This document shows positions 6,127-6,648 of a stretch of DNA of 6,648 nt, piece by piece. Position numbers and translations under genes: made by a program. Source of the stretch: Asaia bogorensis (GTDB lineage Bacteria; Pseudomonadota; Alphaproteobacteria; Acetobacterales; Acetobacteraceae). The notes beneath the pieces are model-generated. The model had not been told where the DNA came from, did no database searches, and was given only the letters and a program-made list of their open reading frames with translations. The stretch covers positions 1 to 6,648 of the forward strand of contig CAMCHA010000152.1 in assembly GCA_945874515.1 (NCBI GenBank), in the 5' to 3' direction. The stretch's first letter is position 1. Each line of letters starts with the position of its first letter.

Positions 6127-6648
6127 TCAGCGCCGCGTGGCGAAGGCGACCAAAGCCAGAAAAACCAGGCCCAAAAACGCAAAGCCCGCAATGGCAAAGG
6201 GCGGACCGATGCCATCCGCCAGCGCCCCCAGAACCAGCACGCCAAGCGGCCCAGTGCCGATGCAGGTGGTGGTCAAGCCCAGAATGCGCGACCGCGCCTC
6301 CACCGGTGCTTCCATGATCACAATGCCGGTTTGCAGGCTGGCGAAGGCGGCCGTGCCAAAGCCGCCCAGCATCAGCAGCAAGGCCGCAAGCCAGAGTGAA
6401 GGGGCCAGTGCGGCCAGCACCAGCACCGACAGAAAGGCGGTGGAGCCCATTAGCAAAAGCCCCCTGCCCGCCTGTGGCCCGCGCCTAAGCGCTAAGGCAA
6501 GGCCCGAAATCAGCGCGCCAAGTGGTTCAGCCGCAGCAAGAAAGCCGATTTGAATGGCACTCGCCCCAAAGGCGCGATCACCAAAGGCCGGCAGGATGGA
6601 ATTATAGGAAAAGCCAAAGATATTCATCACCAGCGTCACGCCAAGCAC
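6127..6648 (-). CDS. MFS transporter, C-terminal part (5' end outside window)
   Basis: The last 173 visible residues of a major facilitator superfamily permease. Hydrophobic helices fall at about 1-18, 32-53, 63-82, 85-104, 124-143 and 150-170, which corresponds to the six helices of the C-terminal half. The segment P115-VEARSRILGL between two of them resembles the conserved charged cytoplasmic loop of MFS exporters. The first visible codon is GTG at the very edge and should not be taken as the start, since a full MFS protein needs roughly 200 more residues upstream. It ends with TGA at 6129-6127 and a basic TRR tail. It is probably a drug- or metabolite-exporter type, but the substrate is unknown. 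It runs in the same direction as the TSUP gene, 109 bases away, so co-transcription is possible but unproven. Confidence 0.85.
   Translation of the reverse strand: MLGVTLVMNIFGFSYNSILPAFGDRAFGASAIQIGFLAAAEPLGALISGLALALRRGPQAGRGLLLMGSTAFLSVLVLAALAPSLWLAALLLMLGGFGTAAFASLQTGIVIMEAPVEARSRILGLTTTCIGTGPLGVLVLGALADGIGPPFAIAGFAFLGLVFLALVAFATRR

Noticed and set aside
6018..6245. A 76-residue N-terminal extension of the TSUP permease
   Set aside because: It overlaps the MFS coding end by 119 bases and covers the hairpin gap. The family-like start is the Met at 6017, which has a GGAA site 5 bases upstream.
5802..6553. Plus-strand open frames across the TSUP start and the MFS gene
   Set aside because: They are antisense to clear membrane-protein genes, and the Arg-, Ala- and Gln-rich translations are typical of complement frames.

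Overview
The window reads as chromosomal DNA of an alphaproteobacterium. Base composition is GC-rich, genes are tightly packed, and the sulfate-activation genes have the cysD plus fused cysN/C layout common in that class. I would guess the Rhodospirillales/Acetobacteraceae side from the protein flavour, but that is an inference. No rRNA, tRNA, CRISPR array, insertion sequence or phage feature is visible.

Layout. The left end (1-69) holds what may be the last codons of an upstream gene, followed by a plus-strand SMP-30/gluconolactonase-like gene (70-963). It converges on a block of six minus-strand genes that fill the rest of the window. In transcription order, right to left, these are: the C-terminal part of an MFS permease (cut by the window edge), a TauE/SafE-type (TSUP) anion permease, a TIGR02186-type exported and membrane-anchored protein, a universal stress protein, cysD, and a fused cysN/cysC. 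TSUP, TIGR02186 and Usp overlap by 4 and 1 bases. cysD and cysN/C overlap by 1 base. Gaps of 109 bases (MFS to TSUP) and 86 or so bases (Usp to cysD) separate the three sub-blocks and carry the only notable non-coding structure.

How the genes may work together. CysD and CysN make adenosine 5'-phosphosulfate (APS) from sulfate and ATP, with GTP hydrolysis driving the reaction. The fused CysC domain phosphorylates APS to PAPS. The TSUP permease belongs to a family that moves sulfite, sulfonates or related anions. The TIGR02186 protein has a signal peptide, an extracytoplasmic body and one C-terminal membrane anchor, so it is well placed to be an accessory of that permease. A divergent Usp completes the trio. 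The likely theme is transport and activation of sulfur oxyanions, but the functional link between the transporter trio and cysDNC rests only on proximity and shared orientation.

The points most worth a second look are the little-known TSUP/TIGR02186/Usp trio beside cysDNC, a terminator-like hairpin at 6063-6092 that faces a strand with no annotated gene, and an altered motif in an otherwise standard CysD.
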